Positions 1-6,755 of a stretch of 11,848 bases of DNA are shown here, in pieces (the stretch's first letter is position 1; each line of letters starts with the position of its first letter). The position numbers and the translations under genes were made by a program. Below the pieces are notes generated by a model. It searched no databases. It saw nothing but the letters and a program-made list of their open reading frames with translations, and was not told the origin of the DNA. Source of the stretch: DATKZH01 sp964475955 (GTDB taxonomy: Bacteria > Planctomycetota > Planctomycetia > Pirellulales > Thermoguttaceae); the NCBI GenBank assembly GCA_964475955.1, contig CAYYZY010000230.1, positions 1 to 11,848 on the forward strand, read 5' to 3'.

Positions 1-2
1 AG

Positions 3-563
3 CCAGACGTATTCCCGGCCGGCGAAATGGTCCAATCCCCGGCCGCCGCTAACACTCCGGTGACCACGGGGAGGGACGGATCGGATCGGGTCCGAGTAGA
101 GTCTCCCAGGTACATCGCCAAGTACCGCGACGGTTCCGGCCGGGTCCGGGAGAAGGCAACCGGCTGCCGAGATAAGGAGGCGGCCCGAGCGGTGCTGGCC
201 GAACTGGAACGGCGGGCGGAGAAGGTCCGATCGGGCATCAACACGAGTGCGGAGGACCAGGCTATCGACCATAGGCAGACACCACTTCAAGAGCACTTTG
301 ACGCCTACCTGACCAAGCTGGAGGCCGATGGCACTTCTCGGGGCCATCGCGGGAACGTCCGCCGATGCCTGGAGCGGATCGCCGCCGATTGCCGCTTCTC
401 GACGCTTGGCGATCTACATCGAGAGTCCTTCGAGGGTTGGCTTGCCGAGCAAATCCAGGCTGGCATGGGAGCTAGGTCGGATTGTCGGCGAAAGGCGTCG
501 CCGAATCCGGCGGCGGCGTGTCCGGGGGGAAGATACGCCAAGACGGGCCGAACTGCTCGATGA
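3..563 (+). pseudogene. Truncated tyrosine-type site-specific integrase (N-terminal remnant)
   Basis: The frame is open from the window edge (codon at position 3), so the true start is probably outside the window; the first ATG inside is at 27. The residues read from about 111 (YIAKYRDGSGRVRE, then TGCRDKEAARAVLAELERRAE) resemble the N-terminal arm-binding region of large planctomycete integrases. The stretch LQEHFDAYLTKLEADGTSRGH through FEGWLAEQIQAGMGAR (about 285-476) looks like the SAM-like core-binding domain. After about 476 the frame runs into DNA antisense to the neighbouring membrane gene and stops at 561-563, giving an arginine-rich tail with no family resemblance. The catalytic domain (R...HxxR...Y) is absent, so the product cannot recombine DNA. 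This looks like the broken end of an integrase gene left by deletion or rearrangement. Family assignment is from remembered resemblance; the loss of the catalytic half is seen directly. Confidence 0.75.
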
Positions 564-1425
564 AGTACAGCGGGTACGCCTGGACGAAGACGGTCAGGGG
601 CAAAAACATCACGGCGCCCACGTACGGAATCAGGGCGATGCAGCAGGTGAGGCACGTCGCCACCCCCGTCAAGATGCCGACGGCCAAACCGATCACGATT
701 CTCATCAGGAAATACAGCACGAAGGGCAGCGCGTTGCCTGCCAGCATCGAAGACGAGAACTCCCGCCACGCCGCCATCACCGGGATCCGCCGAAGATACA
801 TGATCGGCACGACGAAATCGGTAAGAAACACCGAAATGACGGCCATCGCCAGGGCGAACGCGAAGAACATGAAGATGCCCGAGAAAATGGCTCCCAGGGC
901 GAAGCCGCCGAACGCGCCGGCTTGAATGTCGGGTAGCGCGATGAGCCCACACAGGCCGAGAATCAACACGACCACGAGCAGCCCGACGATCCCCAGGCAG
1001 AAACGAAACAAAAACAGCGAGTTCCCTTCGCGGCGATACTCGCGCCACGGCGCAACGACCGCCCCGCGGTTGCGCACGACGCCGTCGAGGAACATGAAAC
1101 GCCCGCGGCTTCCCAGCCAGGTGAGCACCAACCCGATCACGATGACGGCGAGCAACACGGCGCCTGCCACGACGAGGATCAGGGTGAGATTCTCCCGGAT
1201 CCACTCCAGCACGGGCGCAAAGCCGGGAGCCCCGCCGCCGGGCCCGCCGCCGCGCGTCGGCCCACCCCCGCCGCCACCGCCGTCACCGGGACCGCCTTCC
1301 GCCAGGCCCATCAGGAACGCACAGAACCCCAGTCGCAGCCACTTGCCGAGGTCGAACGGCTCGAACAGGATCCGTTTCGTTCGGGCGATCGCCGGATTGA
1401 TCGGGTCGATAACGGAGAGTGCCAC
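472..1425 (-). CDS. Polytopic membrane protein with glycine-rich loop, function unknown
   Basis: A 317-residue integral membrane protein. I start it at the GTG at 1425 because GGGAGGG lies 7 nt upstream and because SVIDPINPAIARTKRILFEP fits the usual N-terminus of this family; an in-frame ATG at 1458 would add 11 residues. Residues 18-40 hold the RILFEPFDLGKWLRLGFCAFL segment. Residues 44-68 are almost pure Gly/Pro (GGPGDGG, GGGPGGG). Hydrophobic segments follow at about 80-104, 141-167, 172-208, 234-258 and 262-284. The soluble loop LGSRGRFMFLDGVVRNRG and the PWREYRREGNSLFLFRF motif lie between the first two of these. The tail after QFGPSWRIFP is proline-rich. The architecture resembles a family of membrane proteins I associate with planctomycetes, without known biochemical role. 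The stop codon (472-474) falls inside or at the edge of the integrase remnant, so the native C-terminus may have been altered. No obvious operon partner. Confidence 0.85.
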   Translation of the reverse strand: MALSVIDPINPAIARTKRILFEPFDLGKWLRLGFCAFLMGLAEGGPGDGGGGGGGPTRGGGPGGGAPGFAPVLEWIRENLTLILVVAGAVLLAVIVIGLVLTWLGSRGRFMFLDGVVRNRGAVVAPWREYRREGNSLFLFRFCLGIVGLLVVVLILGLCGLIALPDIQAGAFGGFALGAIFSGIFMFFAFALAMAVISVFLTDFVVPIMYLRRIPVMAAWREFSSSMLAGNALPFVLYFLMRIVIGLAVGILTGVATCLTCCIALIPYVGAVMFLPLTVFVQAYPLYFIEQFGPSWRIFPPDTPPPDSATPFADNPT

Positions 1426-1432
1426 AATCCGT

Positions 1433-1439
1433 CCCTCCC
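1433..1439 (-). promoter_or_regulatory. Shine-Dalgarno site selecting the GTG start of the membrane protein gene
   Basis: On the minus strand GGGAGGG ends 7 nt before the GTG at 1425. The alternative ATG at 1458 lies upstream of this site and so could not use it. Confidence 0.6.
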
Positions 1440-1544
1440 ATGCCGCGCGCAGACCCACACCGAGGAGCTATTCTCGCACAATCCGCCAATCTTGGAACGA
1501 CCGACGGCGATTTTGGCCGATTCCCGGAAGCGAACGGCAAGTAG

Positions 1545-1562
1545 GCCCGATCGCGATCGGGC
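1545..1562. repeat. Perfect 18-bp palindrome with GATCGCGATC core
   Basis: GCCCGATCGCGATCGGGC is identical to its reverse complement over all 18 bases. It lies about 120 bp upstream of the membrane protein start. A shorter palindrome with the same ten-base core occurs at 1836-1849. It could be a dyad operator or a short dispersed palindromic repeat; the sequence alone does not decide. Confidence 0.6.
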
Positions 1563-1587
1563 ACGGAGGAGGGCGGGTAGCGGGTAG

Positions 1588-1800
1588 CCCCGATGATTCT
1601 CCGCATTAGAGCGTGCCATTGGGGAACGCGCTTTCGGAGAATCGTCGGGGTTGCGCAGCAACAGGCGAATTGCTTCGTCCTTTGCCCTGGGTGTGGGGCT
1701 TCCGCCCCATGCCGATCCTCTCGTTGCTGCGCAGGCACCGACGAATTTGCGAATCCGTCTGACGGAGTAGCAGAGTTTCCTCCGGGAGTTCATCGGTGCC
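1588..1800. repeat. Two-fold symmetric compound inverted-repeat element (MITE- or structured-RNA-like)
   Basis: The spacer holds four nested inverted repeats. (1) Arms 1588-1603 and 1635-1650 (CCCCGATGATTCTCCG against CGGAGAATCGTCGGGG) match at 15 of 16. (2) TTGCGCAGCAAC at 1651-1662 pairs with 1723-1734 at 11 of 12. (3) A central hairpin, TGGGGC-TTCC-GCCCCA, lies at 1694-1709. (4) Arms 1734-1745 and 1789-1800 (GGCACCGACGAA against TTCATCGGTGCC) match at 11 of 12. The central hairpin sits close to the element's midpoint. The left half also resembles the reverse complement of the right half (GATGA...TCGTCGG...TGCGCAGCAAC), so the whole element is roughly palindromic. Reading frames across it give no recognisable protein. 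It could be a non-autonomous mobile repeat or a folded RNA. Confidence 0.6.
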
Positions 1801-1835
1801 ACGCGCGTCGTTCACGAAACGTCGCCCGCAAATGT

Positions 1836-1849
1836 CGGATCGCGATCCG
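1836..1849. repeat. Perfect 14-bp palindrome with GATCGCGATC core
   Basis: CGGATCGCGATCCG is self-complementary over 14 bases and shares its ten-base core with the palindrome at 1545-1562. The two bracket the symmetric element, about 290 bp apart. Confidence 0.55.
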
Positions 1850-1867
1850 GCCTACCTGGCTGGGCGA

Positions 1868-1881
1868 TATGCTGAAGCATA
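1868..1881 (-). terminator. Small hairpin just after the flavoprotein stop codon
   Basis: On the minus strand a TATGC/GCATA stem closes a four-base loop about 10 nt after the TAA at 1891-1893. No T tract follows, so it is a weak terminator candidate only. Confidence 0.25.
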
Positions 1882-1890
1882 ACCTACCGG

Positions 1891-2496
1891 TTAGGATGCC
1901 AGCTTCCTGCCCAGCGCCTTCGCCTTTCGGGCGGCCGTTTCGGGGAGTTGCGGGGCGCGGTCGCCGGCGAGGCCGAGGGAGAGGGTGCCGACGCGCCGGG
2001 CGCCGACGACGGCGGCGATCTTTTTGAGCGAGCTCAAGGAGCGCGAGGTCAGCCGGGTGAGGAAGCTCGGGGCGGCGCTGGAGGTGACCAGCACGGCCTT
2101 CTTCGTCTTGCCCCGGTTTCGCAGCTTGGGGGCCCCCTTGGGGTCCCAGGGCCAATAGGCGTAGCAGATGAGCCGCTCCTGGAACCGCTTGGTCAGGGCG
2201 GTGACGTCGCCGAAGTTGACCGGCGAGCCGAGCACCAGGCCGTCGGCCTCGTCCATTCGGCGCAGCACGTCGGCCATGTCGTCGGGGATGACGCACGAGC
2301 CCCGGCAGTCGCCCGGCTCCTGCGTGCAGGTGCGGCAGTTGGTGCAGAACTCGATGTAGGCGTCGGTCAGGTAGATGGTCGAGGTCTCGGCGCCGCACTC
2401 GGCCGCCCCGGCGAGCACCGCGGAGACCGCCTGGTCGATGGTTCCCCCCTTGCGGTAGCTGCCGACGATGGCCAGGATCTTCTTCGCTTGACTCAC
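1891..2496 (-). CDS. NAD(P)H-dependent FMN reductase / iron-sulfur flavoprotein-like
   Basis: A 201-residue flavodoxin-fold protein. Residues 6-20 (KILAIVGSYRKGGTI) give strand 1 and the phosphate-binding loop for FMN. Residues 51-68 carry cysteines at 51, 54, 57, 64 and 68, in the spacing C-x2-C-x2-C-x6-C-x3-C. The first four fit the compact motif CX2CX2CX4-7C that binds a 4Fe-4S cluster in archaeal iron-sulfur flavoproteins (Isf). VIPDDMADVLRRMDEADGLV and GSPVNFGDVTALTKRFQERL follow the usual flavodoxin-like reductase pattern. The length matches the roughly 190-200 residues of that family. It would be a cytoplasmic electron-transfer or NAD(P)H-dependent reductase; the substrate cannot be read from sequence. 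The start is a GTG with only a weak AGAAGAG upstream. It is 190 bp from pepF and probably transcribed separately. Cluster binding is inferred. Confidence 0.85.
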   Translation of the reverse strand: MSQAKKILAIVGSYRKGGTIDQAVSAVLAGAAECGAETSTIYLTDAYIEFCTNCRTCTQEPGDCRGSCVIPDDMADVLRRMDEADGLVLGSPVNFGDVTALTKRFQERLICYAYWPWDPKGAPKLRNRGKTKKAVLVTSSAAPSFLTRLTSRSLSSLKKIAAVVGARRVGTLSLGLAGDRAPQLPETAARKAKALGRKLAS

Positions 2497-2542
2497 CGCT
2501 TATCTCTTCTGGCTCCGCGTATGTTTTGCTCAGACTGAAAGC

Positions 2543-2624
2543 CGTCAGCAGTCAGCTCTCAGCCTGGGTTTTTTGGGGAACGTGTGGCCCAGCAAGGCTA
2601 ATTGCTGAAAGCTGACGGCTGATT
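2543..2624. repeat. Inverted pair of heptamer arrays (GCTGANN)3
   Basis: Positions 2543-2563 read as three NNTCAGC heptamers (CGTCAGC, AGTCAGC, TCTCAGC). Positions 2604-2624 read as three GCTGANN heptamers (GCTGAAA, GCTGACG, GCTGATT). The arrays face each other, and 2540-2556 pairs with 2604-2620 with two mismatches. Inside, CTGGG (2564-2568) can pair with CCCAG (2588-2592). The element lies between the pepF stop and the start of the flavoprotein gene. It resembles short tandemly repeated heptanucleotide elements of intergenic DNA and could also act as a transcript-end hairpin. No gene is seen in this spacer. Confidence 0.6.
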
Positions 2625-2686
2625 GCCGCCGCCCCCGTTGCACGTCGTTTCCCGCGTCATCAGCAGACTGGCTCACAGTCCCAGTA

Positions 2687-4492
2687 TTATAGCAACTCGT
2701 CCAGCTCCTCGACCAGTTCGCCGAACCGGGCAAGGGCCGTGTCGACGGCGTCGGGCTGTTCCATGTCGACGCCCGCGTCGCGCAGCAGGTCGAGCGGGTC
2801 CTTCGACGATCCGCCCTGGAGGAAGCGGAGGTAGTCGTCGCGCTCGCGCCGGGCGCCGCCGAGGACGCGGTCGGCCAGGGCGATGGCCGCCGACATGCCC
2901 GTGGCGTACTTGTAGACGTAGAACGCCCGATAGAAGTGCGGGATGCGGAAGCATTCGAGCGACAGCTCGTCGTCCAGCGCGAAGTCGGGCCCGAAGTATT
3001 TCTCCAAGAGGCCGCGGTAGATCCGCTTCAGCGCGTCGAGCGTGAGCGGCTCGCCCGACTCGGCCACCTCGTGGGTGAGCTTCTCGAACTCGGCGAACAT
3101 CGTCTGGCGGAAGATCGTGGCGCGCATGGCGTCGATCTGCCGGTTGACGAGGTAGGCGCGGCGTCGTTCGTCGCGGGCGCGGGCGAGGAGGTGGCGGCTC
3201 AGGAGTTCCTCGTTGAAGGTGCTGGCCACCTCGGCGACGAAGATCGTGTACTGGTAGTACTGGTAGGGCTGGTGCCTGGCGGAGTAGAAGCTGTGCATCG
3301 AGTGGCCCGCCTCGTGGGCCAGGGTGAACACGTGGTCGAGCAGGTCGGCCTGGTAGTTCATCAGGATGTAGGGGTCGCCGTCGTACGAGCCGGCGCTGAA
3401 GGCCCCGCTCTGCTTGCCCTGGTTCTCGTAGCGGTCGCACCAGCGGCCCCGCAGGCCTTCCTCGAGGGCGGCGCAGTAGTCGGTTCCCAGCGGCTCGAGG
3501 GCGGCGATCACCAGGTCGACGGCCTGGTTCCAGGTTTGCCGGGCTTGCAGCTTGCTGAGGACGGGGACGTACGTGTCGTAGTGGTGCAGGTCGCGCAGGC
3601 GCATCTTGCGCCGGCGCACGTCGTAGTAGTGGTAGAGCGACGGCAGGTGCCGATGGACCGACGCGATCAGGCTGTCGTACACCGACTCGGGAACGCGGTC
3701 GCCGAACAGCGCGGCCTCGCGCGAGCTGCCGAAGTTGCGCGCCCGGGCGTAGTAGACGTCGCTCTGGACCGACCCGTTCAGCGTGGCCGCCAGCGTGTGC
3801 TCGTGGGCGGCGTACTGCCGGTAGAGCTTGGTGAAGGCCGTACGGCGCACGCTCCGCTTGGGCGAGTGGAGCAACGTCATGAAGCTGGCGTGCGTCAATT
3901 CGACCCGGCGGCCCTTCTCGTCCTGCACGAAGCCGAACTTCATGTCGGCGTTGTCCAGTTGGTCGAAGGCGTGGCCGGCCGTTTGGGCCATCTCCGTCTG
4001 CATGGCCAGCAGCCGCTCCTCCTTCTGGGAAAGCGTGTGCGGCTTGTATCGCAGGAGCCGCTCCAGCATCAGCCGGTAGGGGGCGAGGCGCCGGTCGGCC
4101 ATCGCTTGCTCGAGCTTGCGGCGCGCGATGGCGAGGATCTCGGGCCGGATGTAGCTGGCGGCCTGGCCGGCGCGGCTTGCGGCGTTGACGAACCGGCCGT
4201 ACATGCGCTGGTACGTGCTGTTGGCGGTGTCTTCGGCCGTCTTGAGGTGGGCGTAGGTGCCGAGCCGCTCGCCGGCGCGGTCGAAGTCGAGGTCGAACTT
4301 CAGGCAGGCGGCAAGGGCCTTCGGGCCCTCGGCCAGCTTCCCCCGGAATTTGTCGTAGCCGGCGATCCGCTTCTCCCAGCGGGCGAAGGCCTCCTCCCAC
4401 GCCGCGTCGTCGGGGAACAATCGTGAGAGGTCCCAGCAGTCCGACGCCTTCTGCCGACTGCGCGGCGGTAGCTTCCTGGCTTGCTTCTTCAT
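2687..4492 (-). CDS. pepF: Oligoendopeptidase F (M3 family zinc peptidase)
   Basis: A 601-residue cytoplasmic metallopeptidase, the normal length for PepF. It cleaves short peptides of roughly 7-17 residues in peptide turnover. The zinc site HEAGH is at 393-397, and the third ligand is probably Glu421 in FVAEVASTFNEELL, 24 residues on. The downstream YFGPDFALDDELSLECFRIPHFYRAFYVYKYATG region matches the conserved C-terminal catalytic block of this family. The N-terminal 110-200 region is the helical lid. No signal peptide or membrane segment is seen. The ATG at 4492 follows AAGGA by 6 nt, and that site overlaps the fabH stop, so translation is probably coupled to fabH. I see no internal frameshift or missing active-site residue. 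Confidence 0.95.
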   Translation of the reverse strand: MKKQARKLPPRSRQKASDCWDLSRLFPDDAAWEEAFARWEKRIAGYDKFRGKLAEGPKALAACLKFDLDFDRAGERLGTYAHLKTAEDTANSTYQRMYGRFVNAASRAGQAASYIRPEILAIARRKLEQAMADRRLAPYRLMLERLLRYKPHTLSQKEERLLAMQTEMAQTAGHAFDQLDNADMKFGFVQDEKGRRVELTHASFMTLLHSPKRSVRRTAFTKLYRQYAAHEHTLAATLNGSVQSDVYYARARNFGSSREAALFGDRVPESVYDSLIASVHRHLPSLYHYYDVRRRKMRLRDLHHYDTYVPVLSKLQARQTWNQAVDLVIAALEPLGTDYCAALEEGLRGRWCDRYENQGKQSGAFSAGSYDGDPYILMNYQADLLDHVFTLAHEAGHSMHSFYSARHQPYQYYQYTIFVAEVASTFNEELLSRHLLARARDERRRAYLVNRQIDAMRATIFRQTMFAEFEKLTHEVAESGEPLTLDALKRIYRGLLEKYFGPDFALDDELSLECFRIPHFYRAFYVYKYATGMSAAIALADRVLGGARRERDDYLRFLQGGSSKDPLDLLRDAGVDMEQPDAVDTALARFGELVEELDELL

Positions 4493-4498
4493 CGGTGG

Positions 4499-4504
4499 TC
4501 CTTA
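4499..4504 (-). promoter_or_regulatory. pepF ribosome-binding site overlapping the fabH stop codon
   Basis: The minus strand reads TAAGGACCACCGATG. The TAA (4504-4502) ends fabH and the AAGGA inside it is the Shine-Dalgarno for pepF, 6 nt from its ATG. This supports co-transcription and translational coupling. Confidence 0.7.
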
Positions 4505-5545
4505 CCAACGCATGAGCACGGTGCCCCAGGCCAAGCCCGCACCGAAGCCGCTGAATAGGATGAGATCGCCCCGGCCGATGCGGCCCTGGCGGAAGGCCTC
4601 GTCGAGAGCCAGGGGGATGCTGGCCGAGGAGGTGTTGCCGTAGCGGTCGAGGTTGTTGAACACCTTGTGCCGGTCGATGCCCAGGTTGCTCACGGCCGAG
4701 TTGATGATCCGCATGTTGGCCTGATGGAAGATCAACAGGTCGACTTCGTCGAGGGTCACACGGGCCGCTTCGAGGACCTCGCCGATGGTTCGCGCGAGCA
4801 CGCGGATGGCCCATTTGAAGATCGGCCGGCCTTCCATCTTGAGGAAGTGGAGACCGTTGGACGACGGGTCGACCGAGAAGGGCAGGCGTGAGCCGCCCAT
4901 CCGGCGGCACAGCAGGTCGGCCCCCGATCCGTCGGAACCGAGCGCGTACGCCTCGAGGCCCTGCCGGCCGGTGCCGGGGGCCAGGAGGACGGCTCCGGCG
5001 GCGTCGCCGAACAGCGGGAAGGTCCGCTTGTCGGCCGGATTCACGACGCGCGAGTTGCAGTCGGCCCCGATCACCAGGGCCAAGCCGCTCGTGCCCGAGG
5101 CGACGAACTGCATGCCGGTGACCATCGCGTAGACGAAGCTCGCGCAGGCCGCCTGGAGGTCCATAGCGGGGGCACAGAGGCCGAGCCGGTCCTGGACGAC
5201 GCAGGCGGTGGCCGGCAGGGGCATGTCGGGGGTGAACGTGCCGAGTACGACCAGATCGATGTCCTTGGGGTCGACCCCGGCCTGGTCGATGCATCGGCGT
5301 GCTGCCTCGACGGCCAGATCGCTGGTGGCAACGCCGGGCGGGGCATGGCGTCGCTCGAGGATGCCGGTCCGCTGCACGATCCAATCGGCGTCGTACCCCA
5401 GGGTCGCCAAATCCTCGTTTTTGACCAGATTATCCGGGACGTAGCTCCCCACGCCCACGACCTGGACACCCAGTAGGCGTCCCAGACGTGAGCGCTTCGC
5501 CTCGATTGCCGGCTCCTCGGTCTTCTTCAAATCGCTGGCCATCAT
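4502..5545 (-). CDS. fabH: 3-oxoacyl-ACP synthase III (beta-ketoacyl-ACP synthase III)
   Basis: The enzyme condenses acetyl-CoA (or a branched acyl-CoA) with malonyl-ACP to start type II fatty acid synthesis. Counting from the longest reading (GTG at 5551, 349 residues), the catalytic triad is Cys136 in DLQAACASF, His276 in LLIFHQAN and Asn306 in LDRYGNTSSAS. FPLFGDAAGAV (178-188) is the conserved glycine loop and FSGFGAGLAWGTVL closes the protein. The first 28 or so residues (SDLKKTEEPAIEAKRSRLGRL) extend the N-terminus beyond the roughly 317-residue E. coli enzyme. I place the start at ATG 5545, 5 nt after the AGG of an AGGTGA site; ATG 5542 and GTG 5551 are also possible. It is followed 9 bp later by pepF. 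I see no other fatty acid genes nearby, so this may be one of several FabH-type copies in the genome; chain specificity is not readable here. Confidence 0.93.
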   Translation of the reverse strand: MMASDLKKTEEPAIEAKRSRLGRLLGVQVVGVGSYVPDNLVKNEDLATLGYDADWIVQRTGILERRHAPPGVATSDLAVEAARRCIDQAGVDPKDIDLVVLGTFTPDMPLPATACVVQDRLGLCAPAMDLQAACASFVYAMVTGMQFVASGTSGLALVIGADCNSRVVNPADKRTFPLFGDAAGAVLLAPGTGRQGLEAYALGSDGSGADLLCRRMGGSRLPFSVDPSSNGLHFLKMEGRPIFKWAIRVLARTIGEVLEAARVTLDEVDLLIFHQANMRIINSAVSNLGIDRHKVFNNLDRYGNTSSASIPLALDEAFRQGRIGRGDLILFSGFGAGLAWGTVLMRW

Positions 5546-5551
5546 GCTCAC

Positions 5552-5956
5552 CTGGCGAGGGTGGCTCCACCCGCCGTAAGGGAGCCCCTACTTCAGGTGT
5601 ACCTTATGGATGCGTGCAAGCCCTCCAGCGTACGGTTTCGGGCCACCCTACTCAAGGGCACCCCGATCGGTTTTGCGGCTCCCCACCCGCGCTTACGGGC
5701 CGGGGCGGCCCGGCTTCGGTCTCCATTGTCCTCGACGGTTCGTCGCGAGGCAACGAAGAAGTTGGGGTGCAATTGGCTCTCCAGGGGGGTGCAAGGCGGG
5801 CGAAATACCAGGTATTCTGGCGGATTGGTGGAAATGCTCGCTTCGGGTTCCTGAGTCCGGAGCAACTGTGGGCGGGTGCAGCGGGGCTCCGAAAGCCCCC
5901 GGAAGAGGGGTTCGTGACGGCAGGCCGCCACCCCGGAAGAAAGCGTACCGACGCAG
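5552..5956. other. Divergent intergenic region with several small hairpins, no recognised gene
   Basis: This is a 405-bp spacer between the starts of fabH (minus) and the NRDE gene (plus). The frames crossing it give arginine/proline-rich products that I do not recognise. Perfect or near-perfect small inverted repeats are at 5699-5714 (GCCGGG/CCCGGC), 5733-5745 (CGACG/CGTCG), 5804-5816 (AATACC-A-GGTATT), 5840-5863 (GCTTCGG/CCGGAGC with one G-U), 5883-5899 (GGGGCT/AGCCCC) and 5907-5934 (GGGGT/ACCCC). GGGGTGCAA occurs twice, 22 bp apart (5764 and 5786), and CCCCGGAAGA twice, 34 bp apart (5897 and 5931). It must hold the two divergent promoters, but I could not pick convincing -35/-10 pairs. A leader RNA or operator is possible. 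Confidence 0.4.
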
Positions 5957-6703
5957 ATGTGCGTACTGGCCATTCAATTCCAGACTGCCAAGGATTCGCC
6001 CATCCTGCTGGCGCAGAATCGCGAGGAGCGTCTGGATCGCCCCAGCCAGGCGCCCCGGATTCAGTCGGGCCGGCCGCGGGTGGTGTGCGGCATCGACCGT
6101 AAGGCGGGCGGCACCTGGCTGGGGGTCAACCAGCACCGCCTGGTGGTGGTGGCGGCGAACCGCCGGAAGTCGGCCGTTCCGCCCGAACCACGCTCCCGGG
6201 GTATCCTGTGTCGCGAGTTGCTCGGCTGCCAGTCGGCCAAGGAAGCCTCGGAGCGCGCCGCGCGGGAACTGCGGTCGGGCTCGTACGCGGGGGTCAACTA
6301 TCTGTGCGTCGATCCTCGCTGGGGTGCGCTCGTTTGCGGGGGGGATCATGTCGAGGTGGTCGAGCTGACGCCCGGGCTCCACCTGCTCACCAACGGCGAG
6401 ATGGACGACCCCCGGGACGAGCGCCAGGAGTTCGCCCGGCGGCTGCTGACGCTCCAGCGCCTCGATTCGGCGGTCGCCTTTCTGGCCGTGGCCAGCCGCA
6501 CGTTTTCCCGCAAGGCCGACGGGGCGGGGCGCCGCGGGCTGATCGTGACGCGCAACGACTGTGGCACGGTGTCGTCGACGCTCCTTTCGCTGCCGAAGAA
6601 GACGCAGAACGCCGTCTACCAGTATGCCCCGGGGGCCCCTTCCGAGCACGACTACGAGGACGTGTCGGCCCTTCTGCGCCAGGTGTTGTCGACCGACAAG
6701 TGA
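5957..6703 (+). CDS. NRDE family protein (TANGO2-like)
   Basis: A 248-residue soluble protein. It begins MCVLAIQF, with Cys2 immediately after the initiator as in Ntn-hydrolase-like members of this family. It carries the signature near the N-terminus as NREERLDRPS (21-30), a conservative NREE variant of the name-giving NRDE. GGTWLGVNQHRLVVVAANRR (51-70) is the second conserved block, and GLHLLTNGEMDD (about 145-156) is the third. The C-terminal RNDCGTVSSTLLSLP matches the usual 'GTRSTTVLL' region of the family. Members, including human TANGO2, have been linked to heme handling and lipid homeostasis, but bacterial functions are not settled, so I assign none. No signal peptide or membrane segment. 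GGAAGAAAG lies well upstream of the ATG, so the ribosome site is weak. It converges on the aminotransferase gene with a 52-bp gap lacking a clear terminator. Confidence 0.88.
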   Translation: MCVLAIQFQTAKDSPILLAQNREERLDRPSQAPRIQSGRPRVVCGIDRKAGGTWLGVNQHRLVVVAANRRKSAVPPEPRSRGILCRELLGCQSAKEASERAARELRSGSYAGVNYLCVDPRWGALVCGGDHVEVVELTPGLHLLTNGEMDDPRDERQEFARRLLTLQRLDSAVAFLAVASRTFSRKADGAGRRGLIVTRNDCGTVSSTLLSLPKKTQNAVYQYAPGAPSEHDYEDVSALLRQVLSTDK

Positions 6704-6755
6704 CCGTCCCCCCAAGAGAGCCCGCCGCTATCGCCCGACTACCGCATGCGCCGGA

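Noticed and set aside
1..1600. An intact integrative element with attachment sites
   Set aside because: Only an integrase fragment is present; no tRNA target, direct-repeat ends or cargo genes can be seen in the window.
1606..1815. Short minus-strand frames across the symmetric repeat element
   Set aside because: They are explained by the repeat structure and give no recognisable protein.
2936..4426. A 496-codon plus-strand frame antisense to pepF
   Set aside because: Its valine/glycine/glutamate-rich composition mirrors antisense codon bias; no recognisable domain.
2673..5384. A 903-codon open frame on the minus strand spanning pepF and fabH
   Set aside because: It is arginine/proline-rich with no motifs and overlaps two clear genes on the same strand in another frame; long stopless frames are expected at this GC content.
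5561..5854. A 97-codon plus-strand frame in the fabH-NRDE spacer
   Set aside because: No ribosome site, no domain and an arginine-rich translation; more likely non-coding.
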